Assembly: GCF_016859285.1 (NCBI RefSeq)
Contig: NC_053417.1
Coordinates: 24,865,206 to 24,929,205, forward strand
Direction: 5' to 3'
Source of the DNA: Xiphias gladius
Taxonomy: Eukaryota > Chordata > Actinopteri > Istiophoriformes > Xiphiidae
DNA: 64,000 nt
The notes under the pieces are model-generated. The model ran no database searches. It was not told the origin of the DNA and worked only from the letters and a program-made list of their open reading frames with translations. Within the stretch, counting starts at the first letter, position 1. Each line of letters begins with the position of its first letter. The position numbers and the translations under genes were made by a program. This document shows positions 60,536-64,000 of this stretch, piece after piece.

Positions 60536-61780
60536 CTTAGGTGGGAGAAGAAAATTGCAAAGCGTTCCTCCTTCCCACCCTCTACACTAATGTCTCACTT
60601 GGGCTCCCTCACTCAGATTGCTCATTTTCCAGCTGCTGCTTTTTAATAGGAAGTCTGTCCTGTGAAACTGGACAATTGGCGGAAACCCATTCAACAAACG
60701 GATCAGTGCTCCATTTGGGCTTGTACGTCATGAAAGTGAAAGAGTGTGACATACATAAAGTGCCTTTTTTTACCCAGCTTATCTGCTTTTGCAGCATTTG
60801 GCCTCATCACTGTTTTGCTATCTAATTATTTATATCATACAAAGTACACATCAAATACCTTGAATGACTGGTTCATGCAGGTGTCCCGTACCAAATGGTG
60901 CCCGGCGTGCACGGGCTTACAAGACACTAGACGGCAGCAACGGCCGAGATGATCATACGATGAGTCATAATATACAGTTCCACAAATGAAAAAAAAAAAA
61001 ATCCAACAGATTTGGTTTACGTAGCAGAAGTGTCCTCCCATGAAGGACACAGGGTACCCTGTCTCAGCCACAATGCATCTTCTATACATCTGGCCAAAAT
61101 GCAAAAAAAATATATATATATTTCGACGTATCACCTTCAAACAACCAAACAAACCAGGAATCTTTAATTTTTTAGCAGAATGGCTGAATGGATGGCAAAG
61201 ATGACAACCACCGGAAGGCCCCCCGTGATGAATCGTTCTTTCTCTGATGATCCCTTAACTTTCAGCTATAAGACCACCATCAGGCCAAAATTTTCCCCAG
61301 TAATTTGATTTATGACTAAACACCAGCTTGACAAGGTACGCCTGCCGAACATCAGCATGGCTGGTATGCCTTTGTAAGGTAGGAGTTCTTGACTGTCACA
61401 CAAATGGGTTTGCGTTGTACGCTGCCAACTTGTTTTTGCCACGTGCGAATTGAGGGGAAAAACGTAACGGCTGCTGGCAATATTTTTTCTAGTGTATGCA
61501 CCACATGGTACTCACGTGGAGGTGGGTGGGTCATTTTTCACTGTTTTCCAAAATATAACCAAGACTTTTTCAGTGTTTAACCAAGACCATCATCTTTTTC
61601 GAACTACAAACCAAGTATGTAAGTACTCAAATGTAAACATAAAAATGTTTTTTTGGAATTCTTTAGTTGCTGCAAGAGAGGTATTAAGAGAATGGATATT
61701 GTAGGAAAACTAATGAATACACTGTCAGTGTAGATGTTACTGTTATGTTCAATATTAACATTTTGTGACTTGCCAGATAT
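59600..61780. other. Intergenic region, no gene seen
   Basis: Unique sequence apart from the alternating purine-pyrimidine tract at 60483-60535 and a short (TA)n at 61110-61122. The open frames are short and featureless. Confidence 0.4.
60483..60535 (+). repeat. (CG)n/(TG)n alternating purine-pyrimidine tract
   Basis: GCGCGCGC, then ACGCGCG, then TG repeats over about 53 bp. Such tracts are the strongest Z-DNA formers. Confidence 0.9.
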
Positions 61781-61785
61781 GTTGA

Positions 61786-62141
61786 TTAGCTACATTTCCT
61801 AAATGTCAAGTGAGTGATGTTGCTTTCTTGCAAAACGTATTTGCAATTGCAAATTAGTAGTGTATGAACATTATTTATAGAAGAAAGGTCTGCGTCTTCT
61901 CTGTGAATTATATTTAACGTGTGGTTCCTTGGAGTAATTTTTGATTTGAATGAATTTTTAAGCTTTGTGTAAGCTTGTTCCAGATATCCTCCTTCCCTTG
62001 TTTGTTTAGTTTTTCTTTCATATATGTATGTATATAAATCTTTAATAATTTTGTGTTCTTTCCCAGTACACTTAAATACAATTTTAGTATCAGTTGCCAT
62101 ATTCCTGGTGTTGCATCAAGAGGAAGTAACCGATCATACAA
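61786..62141 (-). mobile_element. Possible L1/Tx1-type LINE fragment
   Basis: The minus strand reads KLYLSVLGKNTKLLKIYIHT and DIWNKLTQSLKIHSNQKLLQ. These resemble the segment of L1-type ORF2 just after the reverse transcriptase (a Y-x-L-L ... W ... C/S-x-K ... KL(I/L)Q pattern). It is decayed, and the match is by pattern only. Confidence 0.3.
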
Positions 62142-62149
62142 GTTTCTGT

Positions 62150-64000
62150 CTCAGTGACATGTCACACTGTGTTTAGATGAATAGTAATTATGAAAATTAT
62201 CCATCTCTCAAATAAATTAATGAATAAACTATCACCCGCCAGCACGGGGCCCAGACAAATGACTGGGTCAACAGGATTGATTACAGACACGAACTGCTGG
62301 TAATCAGTTGCTCAAAACTTGCCCTCATCCTGCAGCTGATTCTTCACTTCAGGGCTGCAGTTTATTGAACTGACAAAAGAAAAGCACAACACAGGAGGAT
62401 GATGCGTTCTGAATAGCAAATCAGTGCTGACATTAATATTTGAGCATCGACGTTCCCCTCTTTTTGCATGTGAGGACTAAAACGAGGGGAGTTTTGGGGT
62501 CCATTAACGCGAGCGCTCTGATTTCTAATCCACAATTACTTGAGTCAGACTTTACAGAGGAGCTCTGGCTGTGTAGCTTAACTACAAGCTGCTAAATTTA
62601 AATTTAAATTTGCTCTTTCTTTTCCTGCTGAGGCAGAGCACCTCAGCAGTTTGTGGTGCAGGTAGAAGACAAAGCGGAGCGTTTTTTTCAGACGATCGTC
62701 ATGGGTATAATGTCACATTCAGGGCACATCCACCTGGGCTCGGGATGCAAAGCATTCTGCAAATCATACCAAAATAACAAGATACCTGTATTCATCGCCT
62801 TTAAGACTGGGAGGCGTATAGGAGGCTGCGCAAGGTGTATTTGCATGCAATGCCCAGTGACAAAAGCAGGGCAGGTTGTGTGAGATATGAACTATTTTCT
62901 GGTGTAGTTTGGCTGAGGAAAGCTGATGCGACTACATTTGAATATTTAATGCAATTAAAGGTCTGCTCTGTGCTTCTGGCCGTGTTCTTGCTCACAGTTA
63001 TTAGCTGTGGATGCGGTGCGGGTTAGCAGCAGAATACTTCAGTCGGCCGCTTTGTTCTGCTTCGTCAAAACAACCATGAGATTCATAAATTCATAATCTG
63101 CTTCGGGAATCTTCTTTTTGATATTTCTGTATGCCTGCTCTGAGGAGAGATTCCCACTACTGATTCCACTTTTCCCAACCCATTTCCGTTTTATTTAACA
63201 TTCTGTTAAGTCCTTTTCCAAATCTGCTCTCGTTTTGTCTGTCTCTTCCTGTCCCTCTCACCGTTGCTACGACTCTGCAGATGAGTGCATTTATTGTTTC
63301 CTTCAAACCATCAGTGAGATTTAGACCCCATTCAGTCAAGATATAGAGGAAAATGAAGGAAGGCTTGTCGCCAAATGCTTCCCTGCTCTCTCATTATATG
63401 CTCTTCCATCAGGGGAGCCTCTCCGCAGAGATCTGTAATTCATGCAACTCGGTAGTTGTATAAATATTTGGTGGCTGAAATTGGAATAAAGAAGTCAAGT
63501 CAGCTGAGTTTCCGTCGGGGAGCTATACTGAGTTAACTCACAGAGGCTGTCTTTCATCACCCAGCGTGATTGTTACTCTGTGCCAATGATGAACCCCCCC
63601 CCCCTTGAAATAAAAGGCATAATGAAAGAGTTCAGTCTTCTTAATAATCATAAGTCACACAGGAATGTTAATGGGGAAATCCACAGAATATGAGGTTAAT
63701 TGTATTTCACGTTAAAAATGTTAGATATTACCTAAATGATATAAGTATATAAGTGTATAAATTTGTGCACTGAAGGTAGAAAAGACAAAAAAGGGGAAAG
63801 CTGTACTGTACTACTCAAAGTAAATTTATGCTATATGTCAGTGGTGTGCAGTAAATTTTACAGATAGGCAGGCACACTTGTCTGTAGCTAGCTATAGCTA
63901 GTCACCCGTCGAAGATCCCAGGATTATCCACAGAGCGCACGTCCAAAAAATGTCCAAAATGGCCCCAGCCTTTGGCAAGGGGACACGGCCACGCCAACAA
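62150..64000. other. Intergenic, unique sequence; candidate conserved noncoding DNA
   Basis: No gene. 62450-63000 is unique and of balanced composition, with a short (AAATTT)n stretch at 62594-62612. A run of about 10 C lies at 63595-63604. The region from 63700 to the end is AT-rich. No repeat family was recognised. Confidence 0.35.

Noticed and set aside
47626-64000. A further coding gene in the right quarter
   Set aside because: No open frame there shows a known domain, codon bias or splice-consistent neighbours.

Overview
The window reads as nuclear DNA of a ray-finned (teleost) fish, most likely a spiny-rayed percomorph. The genes have vertebrate exon-intron structure with GT-AG introns, and the proteins are close to vertebrate families. 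The intergenic DNA is full of short dispersed repeats that I recognise from teleost genomes. Homopolymers and (TG)n/(GA)n tracts are common. There are no bacterial features, and I found no RNA gene and no CRISPR array.

Layout, left to right. (1) 1-9080, + strand: the last two coding exons of a gene that enters from the left. They are separated by an 8.6 kb intron and encode a C-terminus I cannot identify. (2) 9092-14486, - strand: agmat, mitochondrial agmatinase, 7 coding exons. Its poly(A) signal lies within about 40 bp of the previous gene's, so the two genes end tail to tail. (3) 16741-19570, + strand: an alpha-tubulin gene of 4 coding exons with the classic ATG-only first exon, head to head with agmat. 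(4) 21378-26287, - strand: pink1, 8 exons, 575 aa, tail to tail with the tubulin gene. (5) 26288-30504: intergenic, with a decayed L2-type LINE. (6) 30505-33733, - strand, and 38879-47625, + strand: two divergent trypsin-family serine protease genes. They share intron phases (1, 2, 0, 0) and both lack the Cys22-Cys157 disulfide pair. A possible relic of a third protease exon lies between them. (7) 47626-64000: no gene recognised. This part holds MITEs, other dispersed repeats and long unique stretches that could contain conserved noncoding elements.

The genes do not form one pathway. agmat and pink1 are both mitochondrial proteins. In human, AGMAT and PINK1 both lie on chromosome 1p36, so the block probably reflects old vertebrate linkage. 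All exon boundaries were worked out by hand from splice sites and reading phase. For the five complete genes the phases close exactly, giving 392, 451, 575, 252 and 268 aa. No convincing new biological system was found. The best leads are the unidentified C-terminus, the divergent protease pair with its possible third-gene relic, and a perfect 17-bp hairpin at 58950-58989.
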